A stretch of DNA of 54,371 bases from Nevskia sp. GTDB lineage: Bacteria; Pseudomonadota; Gammaproteobacteria; Nevskiales; Nevskiaceae. Below, piece by piece: positions 28,926 through 37,532 of the stretch. The notes beneath the pieces are model-generated. The model had not been told where the DNA came from and did no database searches. It worked only from the letters and a program-made list of their open reading frames with translations. The DNA lies in the NCBI RefSeq assembly GCF_023266035.1, contig NZ_JAHFRY010000011.1, forward strand, positions 1 to 54,371. The letters are read 5' to 3'. Every line of letters begins with the position of its first letter. Positions within the stretch are counted from its first letter, which is position 1. Both the position numbers and the translations under genes were made by a program.

Positions 28926-31900
28926 TCAAACGGCCGGTGCTTCCGCTGCTTCTTCCGGCGTGCCGGCCAATGCCACGGCCTGCTGCACATCGACGCTGAC
29001 CAGGCGCGACACGCCCGGTTCCTGCATCGTCACGCCATGAAGGTGCTCGGCCAGCTCCATCGTGATTTTGTTGTGGGTAATGATAATGAATTGAACGCCC
29101 TGCGACATTTCCCGCACCACTTCGCAGAAGCGGCCGACGTTGGCGTCGTCGAGCGGCGCATCGACTTCGTCCATCAGGCAGAACGGCGCCGGGTTGAGCT
29201 GGAACAGCGCCAGCAGCAAGGCCACCGCGGTCATCGCCTTTTCGCCGCCTGACAGCAGCTGAATCGTCGAATTGCGCTTGCCCGGTGGCCGCGCCATGAC
29301 TTTCACGCCACGGTTCAGCACCGTCGCGGTTTCGCCATCCGGTGCATCGCCGGTCAGTTCCAAATAGGCCTCGCCGCCGCCGAACAGCTGCGGGAAGCGC
29401 GCCTTGAAGATCTCGTTGACCTGATCGAACGTGGTCTTGAAACGATCGGTCGTTTCGCGATCGAGCTGGGCCATCGCGTCTTCCAGCGTCGCCAGCGCAT
29501 CGCTGACATCGGCGTGCTGGGTGCTGATGTAGGCCTCACGCTCGCGGCCCTCTTCCAGCTCCTGGATCGCCGCCAGATTGATCGCACCGAGACGGTCGAT
29601 ACGCCGGCCGATCGCGCCCAGCTTTTCTTCCCAGAGTTCCAGCGGCAGATTGCCGTTGGCATCCGGAATCAGGTCTTCGGCCAGTTCTTCGCGACTGAAG
29701 CCACTTTCCGCGAACTGGCCTTCCGCCACTTCGCGACGGGCGCGCAGGTTCTCGAACTCCAGACGCGCGTTCTGCAGACGTTCCTGTGCGGCTTCCTTGC
29801 GCGCTTCGGCAGCGCGCAGTGCCCGCAGGTTTTCCGCCTGCAGGGTTTCGGCGGCAGTCAATGCATCGCGGGCAATACGCAGACGATTGCGTGCTTCGCC
29901 GACGGCGGCGCGAGAGGCTTCGACTTCGGCGGTCTTGGCGACGATCGGCGCATCGAGTTCTTCGCCGGCGACACGCCGCGAGCTCAGCGCCTGTTCGAGC
30001 GCTTCACGCTGTTCGGCCAGCGAATGCAGCGATTGATTGACCGCAGCAAGCGCACTGTTCTGGCCGGCCAGATGAACTTGCGCCTGGCCCCGCTGCACCG
30101 ACGCCTGCTGCACGGCGGCGCGCGCCTGAGTCAGCGCGTCGCGAGATGCGGCAAGCACGCGGCTGCGCTCGGCGCGCTCGTTGCGCAACTGCTCGGCGGT
30201 GTCTTCGAGATCACCGAGTCGGGCACGCGCTTCGGCCAGTTCCTCGGCCTGCTGCTCGCGCTGGGCGCTGAGCAGTTCGAGTTCCTGCGACAGTTGACGA
30301 ATGCGGCTTTCGGTCTGCTCCAGCCGCACCGCCTGTGCCTGCCGATGCGCCAGACGCTGACCGTGACGGCTGCGCGTCTGATCGAGCCTTGCCGCGACAC
30401 CGCGGCGCTCGTTGTCGAGCTGCACGCGGCGAGTGTTCATCTCCGTGAGCTGCTGCTCGCCGGTGCGCACGGTGCCGGTCAGTTCTTCGACCGAAGCCTT
30501 GAGTTGTTTCAGTAGCAGGCCGCGGGCGATGACGCCGCTGTGCTGCGGATCGAGCTTGGGATAACGAACCCAGGCACGGCCGCGCCAGACGCCATCGGCG
30601 GTGATCACCGATTCGCCTGCGCTTAAGCTTGCCGCGATCCGCTCGGCTTCCTCGATCGACGATGCCGCGCGAATGCCGGACAGCCAGTCGATGACTGCAG
30701 CAGGGCCGCTGACGCGCGCGGCCAGTGTGCCGTCCGTTCCAGGAAAACCAGCCTCGGCATGCAGCAAGGTCGCACCGGATTTCGGGCCGGCTGGCACCCG
30801 CTGCCCCTGCCATTCCGGCAGCAGCGGCGCCTGCAGCAAGCCGCTCAGCACATGTTCAACGGCTGCTTCCCAGCCGGTGTCGACCTGCAATGCCGCGTTC
30901 AGACGCGGCAGGTTCGCCCAGCCGTTGCTGCGCAGCCAGTGACCGAGATCGGCGTCGTCCTCGCGCAAGGCCGCCTGCTGCAGGGTTTCCAGCGAGGCCT
31001 GGCGGCCACGCGCGCTTTGCAGCGCCTGCCGCGCTTCGTGCAGGCCGGTTTCGACCGTGGTGCGCTGCTCGCGCGCGGCCTGCAATTCGGCATCGGCGGT
31101 CTGCAAGCGGGCCTGCGCTTCGCTCAGTTCGTCTTCCAGCTCGGCGAGTTCGATATCGACTTCGGCCAGGGAATCGCGGATCGGCGTGCCATCGAGTGCG
31201 CCGCGCTCGCCGGTCATTCGACGCAGGCGTTCCTCGGTCTGCACCAGCGCCCGTTCCTGGCTCTGCACGCGGACTCGCTCGCCTTCCGCGGCGAGCATCG
31301 GCGCCTGCGAACGCTGCGAGAACGATTCCCAGCGGCTCTGTTCTTCGGAAACGCGCGATTCCGCGCCGGCCAGCAATTCCTGCTGCTGGGCTTCGCGCGC
31401 TTCGGCTTCCTCGGCGCGGGCTTGAGCGGCGGTGGCGGCCTGGGTCAGCGATTGATGACGCAGCTGTTCCTGATCGCGGCGGCGGGTCAGCTCGAACAAC
31501 TGGCCTTCGAGCTGTTCGAGTTCACGAACCCGGAGATTCTTCAGCTCGCGGGCATGCGCGAGATTCTGCTCGTGGCGAGCCAGCCCGCTTTCGGCCTCGT
31601 AGACCTGCGCCTGCTCGGCATTGAGCAGGTTGCCAGCTTCACGCAGGCGCGTGTCGGCGGCGTCGCGTGCTTCCTCAGCCGACACCACGGCCGCGCGGGC
31701 GACTTCCAGGGCCTCGTCAAGGCTGGCAATCGACGCTTCCTGCGCCGAGGCCTGGGCTTCGAGCGCGCGCAGCCTCAGCAGCAGCACCTCGGCTTTGAGA
31801 CGACGCTCCTCGTCCTTGTATTGCTTGTACTTTTCGGCGTTCGCAGCCTGTTTCGCCAGCACTTCGATGCGAGCGCGAAGTTCGCCCTGCAGATCGTTGA

Positions 31901-32483
31901 GTCGGCTCAGGTTTTCCCGCGTCTGCTTGATCCGCGACTCGGTTTCCCGACGGCGCTCCTTGTACTTGGAGATGCCGGCCGCTTCTTCGAGCAACTGGCG
32001 CAATTCCTCGGGCTTGGCCTCGACCATCCGCGACACCATGCCCTGCTCGATGATCGCGTACTGGTTCTTGCCGCCGAGGCCGGTACCGAGGAACAGATCA
32101 GTGACGTCGCGCTTCAGGCACTTGCTGCCGTTGAGGTAATACTGGCTGCCGCCATCGCGAGTCAGTTCGCGCTTGACCGCCAGTTCGGCGTAAGCGGCGA
32201 ACGGGCCGGTGACCTGGAAGTCGCTGTTGTCGAAGGTCAGTTCGACGCTCGCCCGGCCGGCCGGCTTGCGCGAACGCGAACCGTTGAAGATCACGTCCTC
32301 GGAGTCGGCACCGCGCAGGTTCTTGATGCTGGCTTCGCCCAGCACCCAGCGCACGGCATCGATCAGGTTCGATTTGCCGCAGCCGTTCGGCCCGACGACC
32401 GAGGTCAACCTGGATGGCAGCGGCAGGCTGGTCGGGTCGACAAAGGACTTGAACCCGGCGAGTTTGATTCCGGATAGACGCAT
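28926..32483 (-). CDS. smc: Chromosome segregation ATPase SMC
   Basis: SMC with ScpA and ScpB forms the bacterial condensin that organises the chromosome. The 1185 residues show the N-terminal Walker A GPNGCGKSN (31-39), long coiled-coil arms rich in Glu, Ala, Arg and Gln, and a central hinge around residues 520-650 (TGWEAAVEHVLSGLL, GESVITADG). A second coiled coil leads to the C-terminal signature LSGGEKAMTAVALLLALF with Walker B FCLMDEVDAPLDDANV. In this group of gammaproteobacteria Smc-ScpAB replaces MukBEF. The gene heads smc-zipA-ligA and diverges from queF. Confidence 0.98.
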   Translation of the reverse strand: MRLSGIKLAGFKSFVDPTSLPLPSRLTSVVGPNGCGKSNLIDAVRWVLGEASIKNLRGADSEDVIFNGSRSRKPAGRASVELTFDNSDFQVTGPFAAYAELAVKRELTRDGGSQYYLNGSKCLKRDVTDLFLGTGLGGKNQYAIIEQGMVSRMVEAKPEELRQLLEEAAGISKYKERRRETESRIKQTRENLSRLNDLQGELRARIEVLAKQAANAEKYKQYKDEERRLKAEVLLLRLRALEAQASAQEASIASLDEALEVARAAVVSAEEARDAADTRLREAGNLLNAEQAQVYEAESGLARHEQNLAHARELKNLRVRELEQLEGQLFELTRRRDQEQLRHQSLTQAATAAQARAEEAEAREAQQQELLAGAESRVSEEQSRWESFSQRSQAPMLAAEGERVRVQSQERALVQTEERLRRMTGERGALDGTPIRDSLAEVDIELAELEDELSEAQARLQTADAELQAAREQRTTVETGLHEARQALQSARGRQASLETLQQAALREDDADLGHWLRSNGWANLPRLNAALQVDTGWEAAVEHVLSGLLQAPLLPEWQGQRVPAGPKSGATLLHAEAGFPGTDGTLAARVSGPAAVIDWLSGIRAASSIEEAERIAASLSAGESVITADGVWRGRAWVRYPKLDPQHSGVIARGLLLKQLKASVEELTGTVRTGEQQLTEMNTRRVQLDNERRGVAARLDQTRSRHGQRLAHRQAQAVRLEQTESRIRQLSQELELLSAQREQQAEELAEARARLGDLEDTAEQLRNERAERSRVLAASRDALTQARAAVQQASVQRGQAQVHLAGQNSALAAVNQSLHSLAEQREALEQALSSRRVAGEELDAPIVAKTAEVEASRAAVGEARNRLRIARDALTAAETLQAENLRALRAAEARKEAAQERLQNARLEFENLRARREVAEGQFAESGFSREELAEDLIPDANGNLPLELWEEKLGAIGRRIDRLGAINLAAIQELEEGREREAYISTQHADVSDALATLEDAMAQLDRETTDRFKTTFDQVNEIFKARFPQLFGGGEAYLELTGDAPDGETATVLNRGVKVMARPPGKRNSTIQLLSGGEKAMTAVALLLALFQLNPAPFCLMDEVDAPLDDANVGRFCEVVREMSQGVQFIIITHNKITMELAEHLHGVTMQEPGVSRLVSVDVQQAVALAGTPEEAAEAPAV

Positions 32484-32637
32484 GTATGGTGGGGTTTGCA
32501 GGGGGCTGGACGGAGCTGAGCCCGCCGCGAATAACCGACAGTTTAAGGGATGACGGCCATTTTGCAGTTCGACGACCGTTTACCAAGGGTGTCATTTGCG
32601 ACAATAGCCGCCTCAGCTTCCTACCCCATCTTCAACA

Positions 32638-33063
32638 ATGTCGACCAAGCCTTCGAAAGCGCTGGAAAATTTCCCCAACCCGAACCCGGGCCGAGACTTC
32701 GTGATCCGCATGCGGATGCCGGAATTCACCTGCCTATGCCCGAAAACCGGCCAGCCGGATTTCGGGACGTTGTACCTCGAATACATTCCCGAGGCGCTAT
32801 GCGTCGAACTGAAATCGCTGAAACTGTATCTGTGGAGCTACCGCGATGAAGGCGCGTTCCACGAAGCCGTGACCAACAAGATCCTCGACGATCTGGTCGC
32901 CGTGACCCAGCCCCGCTTCATGCGCGTTACGGCCGACTGGTACGTGCGTGGCGGCATCTACACCCATGTGGTCGCCGAGCACCGTGCCCCGGGCTGGGCG
33001 CCGACCTTCGCCGACACCGTGCAACTGCCGCCGGCGATGTGGCAGGGCTTCCAGGGTCATTGA
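32638..33063 (+). CDS. queF: NADPH-dependent 7-cyano-7-deazaguanine reductase QueF (short type)
   Basis: QueF reduces the nitrile of preQ0 to the amine preQ1 in queuosine synthesis. At 141 residues it is the unimodular short type. The catalytic cysteine is Cys34 in [10 protein letters not shown] with Asp41, the NADPH-binding QueF motif is ELKSLKLY (57-64), and the substrate residues His75-Glu76 sit in FHEAVTN. The neighbour gluQ also acts on queuosine-modified tRNA. No preQ1 riboswitch is evident in the 154-base leader. Confidence 0.96.
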   Translation: MSTKPSKALENFPNPNPGRDFVIRMRMPEFTCLCPKTGQPDFGTLYLEYIPEALCVELKSLKLYLWSYRDEGAFHEAVTNKILDDLVAVTQPRFMRVTADWYVRGGIYTHVVAEHRAPGWAPTFADTVQLPPAMWQGFQGH

Positions 33064-33183
33064 GGCGGACTTCGGATTGTGATCTGACACGCAATCAGGG
33101 GCAGCCGATGCGGTCACTGAGGCGGCTACCGCGCATGAATTTTGCTCGGGCCATTCCTGATCGTTGCCGGGGGGCGTCGGGAC

Positions 33184-34095
33184 ATGCTTGATTCCATCAG
33201 CGCGGCGGAGCAACGCCCTTATCGCGGACGCTTCGCCCCGACGCCATCGGGGCCGCTGCATCTCGGTTCGCTGAGCACCGCGCTCGCCAGTTACCTGGAT
33301 GCGCGGCACGCTGGCGGTCGTTGGCTGATCCGGATCGATGATCTCGATGCGCCACGCTGCCGCCCCGAACACGCCGACACGATCCTGCGCCAGCTGGAAG
33401 CGCATGGGCTGCGCTGGGACGAAGCAGTTCGCTATCAATCCCGGCACACGGCCGAGTACGAAGCGGCCTTCGACCAGCTGCGCGCCGACGGCCTTTGCTA
33501 TCTCTGTACCTGCACGCGCGCCCGGCTTGCCGAAACCTCGCATTCGGGAATCGATGGGCCGGTCTACGCGGGAATCTGCTCGCGTGCGGGTCATCACGGC
33601 TCCGGAAGCTGGCGCGTCCGGATGCCGGACGGTTTGATTTCGCTGGACGATCGCCTGCACGGCACGATCGGCCGAGACCTGCAGCGGGATATTGGCGATT
33701 TCATGATCCGCCGCGCCGATGGCCTGATCGGCTACCAGCTTGCTTCGGTGATCGATGAACGTGAGCAGGGCATCAGCGCCCTGGTTCGCGGCGCTGACCT
33801 GATCGGATCGAGCCTGCGGCAGCAGTATCTGCTGCGCCATTTCGAGATCCCGATTCCTGCCTACCTGCACGTGCCGGTGCTGCTCGATAGCAGCGGGCTC
33901 AAGCTCAGCAAGCAGAACCATGCGCTGCCGATCGCTTCGAAGAACGCAGCACAGAACCTGATCCGGGCGCTGACCCTGCTCGGCCAGAGCGCCTTCGCCG
34001 CGGACTGGCACGGAAGAATCGACGAAATCCTGCGTCTGGCGGTCCGAAACTGGAACCCGGCGCTGATTCCAAGACGCCTCGACCTGCCCGCCTGA
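33184..34095 (+). CDS. gluQ: Glutamyl-queuosine tRNA(Asp) synthetase
   Basis: This truncated GluRS-like enzyme attaches glutamate to the queuosine base at position 34 of tRNA-Asp. I chose ATG 33184 (303 residues, MLDSISAAEQRPYRGRF), preceded by GTCGGGA; a GTG-type upstream start is less like the family. It has the HIGH motif as LHLGS (25-29 region), RIDDLDAPRC, a zinc site CYLCTC with YAGIC, and a KMSKS-like KLSKQN. The C-terminal anticodon-binding domain of GluRS is absent, as in the family. It follows queF by 120 bases. Confidence 0.95.
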   Translation: MLDSISAAEQRPYRGRFAPTPSGPLHLGSLSTALASYLDARHAGGRWLIRIDDLDAPRCRPEHADTILRQLEAHGLRWDEAVRYQSRHTAEYEAAFDQLRADGLCYLCTCTRARLAETSHSGIDGPVYAGICSRAGHHGSGSWRVRMPDGLISLDDRLHGTIGRDLQRDIGDFMIRRADGLIGYQLASVIDEREQGISALVRGADLIGSSLRQQYLLRHFEIPIPAYLHVPVLLDSSGLKLSKQNHALPIASKNAAQNLIRALTLLGQSAFAADWHGRIDEILRLAVRNWNPALIPRRLDLPA

Positions 34096-34178
34096 ACCGG
34101 TCATCAGCACCACAGGGACTTCATGGTGCTATGCGGCATAGTCTGGCATTCTTGGCGCACCGCAACATAGTGAACCGC

Positions 34179-34670
34179 ATGAACGATATTCGCGTCATCA
34201 AGAAATATCCGAATCGTCGCCTGTACGACACCAATGTCAGTCGCTACATCACGCTCGAGGAAGTGCGGCAACTGGTCTTGAGCAACGTCAAGTTTCGGGT
34301 CGAGGACAAGCGCAGCAAGGACGACATCACGCGCAGCATCTTGCTGCAGGTGATTTCTGAGCAGGAAGAAGGCGGCAATCCGATCTTCAGCTCGGAACTG
34401 CTGACCCACATCATCCGTTTCTACGGCGACCCGATGCAGCCCAGCATCAGCCGCTATCTGGAAATGTCGCTGCAGCTGTTCCTGCAGCAGCAGACCAATT
34501 TCAGCGAGCAATTGAAGGAACTGCTCGGCCAAGCTCAGCAGCCGGTGCAGCGCCTCAAGGATCTGGCAGAGCGCCAGGTGCCGATCTGGCGCACGGTTCG
34601 CAAGGAGTTCCTGAAGAACCTCACGCGCGCCAAGGTCGTCAGGAAAGGTGGCACGGAACTTGGTGATTAA
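34179..34670 (+). CDS. phaR: Polyhydroxyalkanoate synthesis repressor PhaR
   Basis: PhaR binds polyhydroxyalkanoate granules and represses phasin and its own gene. The 163-residue product starts at ATG 34179 (MNDIRVIKKYPNRRLYDT). Upstream in-frame codons exist but add no family sequence. The N-terminal PHB/PHA accumulation regulator DNA-binding domain is RVIKKYPNRRLYDTNVSRYITLEEV, followed by KRSKDDITRSILLQVISEQE and a helical C-terminus. No PHA synthase or phasin gene lies in the window. An AT-rich gap with a probable small RNA gene follows. Confidence 0.93.
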   Translation: MNDIRVIKKYPNRRLYDTNVSRYITLEEVRQLVLSNVKFRVEDKRSKDDITRSILLQVISEQEEGGNPIFSSELLTHIIRFYGDPMQPSISRYLEMSLQLFLQQQTNFSEQLKELLGQAQQPVQRLKDLAERQVPIWRTVRKEFLKNLTRAKVVRKGGTELGD

Positions 34671-34712
34671 TCAGCAGTCCCGCTGAATCATTCCGGGAAT
34701 TAGGCGGAAATT

Positions 34713-34730
34713 TTTGACGCATCCGTCAAA
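34713..34730. promoter_or_regulatory. Inverted repeat TTTGACG-N4-CGTCAAA, possible operator
   Basis: A perfect 7-bp dyad with a 4-base centre lies 42 bases after phaR and about 60 bases before the -35 of the putative small RNA. TTGAC-N6-GTCAA has the half-site spacing of CRP-family sites but not the CRP sequence. It might instead be a weak hairpin at the end of phaR transcripts. Confidence 0.35.
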
Positions 34731-34759
34731 TTATTGAACATCATCGTTAACTGTATGAT

Positions 34760-34773
34760 TTAAGTATACTTAA
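34760..34773. promoter_or_regulatory. Perfect 14-bp palindrome TTAAGTATACTTAA
   Basis: This palindrome is centred about 57 bases before the predicted start of the small RNA and 15 bases upstream of its -35 box, inside the most AT-rich stretch of the window. Position and symmetry fit an operator for a dimeric regulator. The identity of the regulator is unknown. Confidence 0.4.
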
Positions 34774-34788
34774 TGATCTTGATCTAAT

Positions 34789-34817
34789 TTGACAAGACGC
34801 AATCAAAAATTTATAGT
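34789..34817 (+). promoter_or_regulatory. Strong sigma-70 promoter of the putative small RNA
   Basis: A perfect -35 TTGACA (34789-34794) and -10 TATAGT (34812-34817, five of six) are separated by exactly 17 bases. Transcription would begin near 34823-34825. No protein-coding gene on this strand lies downstream before the terminator at 34947. Confidence 0.75.
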
Positions 34818-34823
34818 GCACTG

Positions 34824-34947
34824 CAACAACGATCAAGTAACAAGACGGCGCACCCAAATTCAAGTATTACCTGCGCTGTGAATGTCTCCTCCAGAAAGGC
34901 CTAGCGCCTTTCTCGCACCTTGCCCCCTGCTTCAGGGGGCTTTTTTT
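34824..34947 (+). ncRNA. Putative trans-acting small RNA with exposed CUCCUCC
   Basis: A transcript of about 124 nt is bounded by a near-consensus promoter and an intrinsic terminator. It has no open frame of note. Three hairpins can be read directly. Stem 1 is ACGGCGCA (34845-34852) with TGCGCTGT (34872-34879) and a 19-nt loop. Stem 2 is AGAAAGGC (34893-34900) with GCCTTTCT (34906-34913) and loop CTAGC. The terminator stem is GCCCCCTG with CAGGGGGC. Between stems 1 and 2 the sequence TCTCCTCC (34885-34892) is unpaired; CUCCUCC is complementary to Shine-Dalgarno sites, a common seed in repressing small RNAs. It lies between phaR and the convergent pnp gene. I cannot match it to a named family. 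An untranslated leader is excluded because no gene follows on this strand. Confidence 0.65.
34922..34947 (+). terminator. Intrinsic terminator of the putative small RNA
   Basis: GCCCCCTG-CTT-CAGGGGGC (34922-34940) forms an 8-bp GC-rich stem followed by seven T residues (34941-34947), a textbook Rho-independent terminator. Confidence 0.85.
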
Positions 34948-34981
34948 GTCTGTCATTTTCGTGCGGCTAACCTCCGGGCAC

Positions 34982-35017
34982 AAAAAAGCCGACGCGTGCT
35001 CGGCACGCGTCGGCTTT
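34982..35017 (-). terminator. Intrinsic terminator after pnp
   Basis: On the minus strand a perfect 15-bp stem (35017-35003 with 34999-34985, loop CGA) is followed by a run of T (complement of 34982-34987). It lies 16 bases after the pnp stop and ends the long rimP-pnp transcript. Confidence 0.85.
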
Positions 35018-35032
35018 GATCAGCAATCCGCT

Positions 35033-37132
35033 TTAAGCGACGTCGACGGCCTTCATCGACAGACGGATGCGGCCCTGCTTGTCGATTTCGAGAACCTTGA
35101 CGCGCACGGTCTGACCTTCGCTCAGTTCTTCGGAGACGTTCTCGACACGCTTTTCGGAGATCTGCGAGATGTGCACGAGGCCGTCCTTGCCCGGCAGGAT
35201 GGTCACGAAGGCGCCGAAATCCATCAGCTTGGCGACCTTGCCTTCGTAGACTTCGCCAACCTGCACTTCGCGGGTCAGCGCTTCGATGCGCGCGATTGCG
35301 GCCTTCGCGGCATCGCCATCGATCGCGGCGATACGGATGGTGCCGTCGTCGTCGATGTCGATCGAGGTGCCGGTCTCTTCGGTGATCGAACGGATGGTGA
35401 CACCGCCCTTGCCGATGATGTCGCGGATCTTGTCCGGATGGATCTTGATCGTGGTGATGCGCGGCGCGAACTCGGACATTTCCGAACGCGGCTTGGCGAT
35501 CGTCGCGGTCATCGACTCCAGGATGTGCTGACGACCGGCGCGGGCCTGTTCCAGCGCCTGCTTCATGATCTCGCCGGTGATGCCGGTGATCTTGATGTCC
35601 ATCTGCAGCGCGGTCACACCGGCAGTGGTGCCGATGACCTTGAAGTCCATGTCGCCGAGATGATCTTCGTCGCCGAGGATGTCGGTCAGCACGGCCCAGC
35701 GCTCGCCTTCCTTGATCAGACCCATCGCGACACCGGCAACCGGCGCCTTGATCGGCACGCCCGCGTCCATCAGCGCGAGGCTGGCGGCGCAAGCCGAGGC
35801 CATCGACGACGAACCGTTCGATTCGGTGACTTCGGCGACCACTCTAACGACGTACGGGAAATCCTTGACCAGGTCCGGCATCACGGCAGCAACGCCGCGC
35901 TTGGCCAGACGGCCGTGGCCGATTTCGCGGCGCTTCGGCGCGTTCAGGCGGCCGGTTTCGCCAACGCAGTACGGAGGAAAGTTGTAGTGCAGCATGAACT
36001 GGTCGCGCGACTCGCCCTGCAGGTTCTCGATCAGCTGCGAGTCCTTGCCGGTACCAAGCGTGACCACGCCGATGACCTGGGTTTCGCCACGGGTGAACAC
36101 GGCCGAACCATGGGTGCGCGGCAGGATGCCGACCCCCATGTCGAGACGGCGCACGGTCGCGTTGTCGCGGCCGTCGATGCGCGGCGCACCCGACAGGATG
36201 CGATCACGAACCACGGCGTATTCCAGATCGCCGAACGCGCCCTTGACCTTGGCGGCTTCGAACTTCGGCGCATCACCTGAGGCGAGCGCGGCAACAGCCG
36301 AATCACGGACAGCGCGAACGGCGTCCTGACGGGCCTTCTTGTCGGTGATCGCGTAGGCGGTGGTGACGTCGCCGGTGTAGGCGGCCAGCGCGCCGGTCAG
36401 ATCGGCGTTGGCAACAGCCGGCTTCCACTCGGACTTTGGCTTGCCGCATTCGGCGACCAGTTCGTTGATCGCGGTGATCGCGGCCTGCATCTGCTCGTGA
36501 CCGAACAGCACGGCGCCGAGCATCACTTCTTCGGAGAGCTGCTGCGCTTCGGATTCGACCATCAGCACGGCCGCGGCGGTGCCCGCCACAACCAGATCAA
36601 GCTTCGAGTCTTCGAGCTGCTTGTGCGTCGGGTTCAGCACGTAGGCGCCGTCGATGTAACCAACGCGCGCCGCACCGATCGGGCCCTGGAACGGGACGCC
36701 GGCCAGCGACATGGCGCAGGACGCGCCAATCAGTGCCGGGATATCGCCATCGATCTGCGGATTCGACGACATCACCATCGCAACGACCTGAATCTCGTTG
36801 TAATAGCCTTCCGGGAACAGCGGACGCAGCGGACGATCGATCAGACGCGAGGTCAGCGTTTCCTTCTCGGTCGGACGGCCTTCACGCTTGAAGAAACCAC
36901 CCGGAATACGGCCACCCGCGTAGGTGCGCTCCATGTAATCGACGGTCAGCGGGAAGAAGTCCTGACCTTCCTTGGCATCCTTCTTCGCCACCACGGTGAC
37001 CATGACCACGGTCTGGTCGACGGTAACGATGACCGCTGCGGTCGCCTGACGGGCGATGGCACCGGTTTCGAGGGTGACGGTGTGGGCACCGTACTGGAAT
37101 GATTTCTTGATGGGCGCTACGGGATAGACCAT
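35033..37132 (-). CDS. pnp: Polynucleotide phosphorylase (PNPase)
   Basis: PNPase degrades RNA 3' to 5' with phosphate and is the core of the RNA degradosome. The 699 residues show two RNase PH-like domains: the first has [22 protein letters not shown], the second has [15 protein letters not shown]-type sequence and [16 protein letters not shown] ([15 protein letters not shown]) and S1 ([17 protein letters not shown]) domains follow at the end. It lies 50 bases after rpsO, the conserved rpsO-pnp order, and its transcript ends at the strong terminator beyond its stop. In E. coli the leader is cut by RNase III and PNPase represses itself; no obvious long hairpin is visible in this short gap. 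Confidence 0.98.
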   Translation of the reverse strand: MVYPVAPIKKSFQYGAHTVTLETGAIARQATAAVIVTVDQTVVMVTVVAKKDAKEGQDFFPLTVDYMERTYAGGRIPGGFFKREGRPTEKETLTSRLIDRPLRPLFPEGYYNEIQVVAMVMSSNPQIDGDIPALIGASCAMSLAGVPFQGPIGAARVGYIDGAYVLNPTHKQLEDSKLDLVVAGTAAAVLMVESEAQQLSEEVMLGAVLFGHEQMQAAITAINELVAECGKPKSEWKPAVANADLTGALAAYTGDVTTAYAITDKKARQDAVRAVRDSAVAALASGDAPKFEAAKVKGAFGDLEYAVVRDRILSGAPRIDGRDNATVRRLDMGVGILPRTHGSAVFTRGETQVIGVVTLGTGKDSQLIENLQGESRDQFMLHYNFPPYCVGETGRLNAPKRREIGHGRLAKRGVAAVMPDLVKDFPYVVRVVAEVTESNGSSSMASACAASLALMDAGVPIKAPVAGVAMGLIKEGERWAVLTDILGDEDHLGDMDFKVIGTTAGVTALQMDIKITGITGEIMKQALEQARAGRQHILESMTATIAKPRSEMSEFAPRITTIKIHPDKIRDIIGKGGVTIRSITEETGTSIDIDDDGTIRIAAIDGDAAKAAIARIEALTREVQVGEVYEGKVAKLMDFGAFVTILPGKDGLVHISQISEKRVENVSEELSEGQTVRVKVLEIDKQGRIRLSMKAVDVA

Positions 37133-37182
37133 GTTGGACTCTGTCGAACTCGGAGAAGGAACAGCGAGAACCGCGGCGCTTT

Positions 37183-37452
37183 TTAGCGACGCAGACCGAG
37201 TTCGGCGATCAGCTTGGAGTAACGGCCTTCGTCTTCACGCTTCAGATAGTCCAGAAGCGTGCGGCGCTGGTTGACCATCATGGTCAGACCGCGGCGGGAA
37301 TGGTGATCCTTCTTGTTCGCTTCGAAATGCCCCTGCAGCGACTTCAGCCGCTCGGTGATCAAGGCAACCTGCACTTCAGGCGAACCGGTATCACCCTTGG
37401 CGCGGGCAAACTTGGACACGACGGCGGATTTCTGCTCAACGGAAAGGGACAT
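37183..37452 (-). CDS. rpsO: Ribosomal protein S15
   Basis: S15 binds 16S rRNA early in small-subunit assembly. From ATG 37452 ([12 protein letters not shown]) the product has 89 residues, the exact family size; GGAG lies six bases upstream, so the earlier in-frame ATGs are rejected. Signatures are [28 protein letters not shown] and [17 protein letters not shown] separate promoter precedes it. The short leader can form alternative small hairpins (GGTT-TACAG-AACC and TTTAC-AGAACC-GTAAA), which might serve autoregulation as in E. coli; this is inference. Confidence 0.97.
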   Translation of the reverse strand: MSLSVEQKSAVVSKFARAKGDTGSPEVQVALITERLKSLQGHFEANKKDHHSRRGLTMMVNQRRTLLDYLKREDEGRYSKLIAELGLRR

Positions 37453-37494
37453 CATCAACTCCAAAAAATGATTTTACGGTTCTGTAAACCAGCT

Positions 37495-37523
37495 ATTGTA
37501 ACGGCCGTGACCACGGGTCACAA
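37495..37523 (-). promoter_or_regulatory. Internal promoter upstream of rpsO
   Basis: On the minus strand -35 TTGTGA (37523-37518) and -10 TACAAT (37500-37495) are exactly 17 bases apart, in the truB-rpsO gap. The spacer contains a GTGACC-CGT-GGTCAC inverted repeat. The start of rpsO is about 43 bases downstream of the -10 box. Confidence 0.6.
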
Positions 37524-37532
37524 CCGCGACGG

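Noticed and set aside
32484-32637. A preQ1 riboswitch in front of queF
   Set aside because: I looked for the small H-type pseudoknot pattern and an associated terminator or sequestered ribosome site and saw neither.
34713-34730. Calling the TTTGACG dyad an FNR or CRP site
   Set aside because: The half-site spacing does not fit FNR (TTGAT-N4-ATCAA) and the bases do not fit CRP (TGTGA-N6-TCACA).
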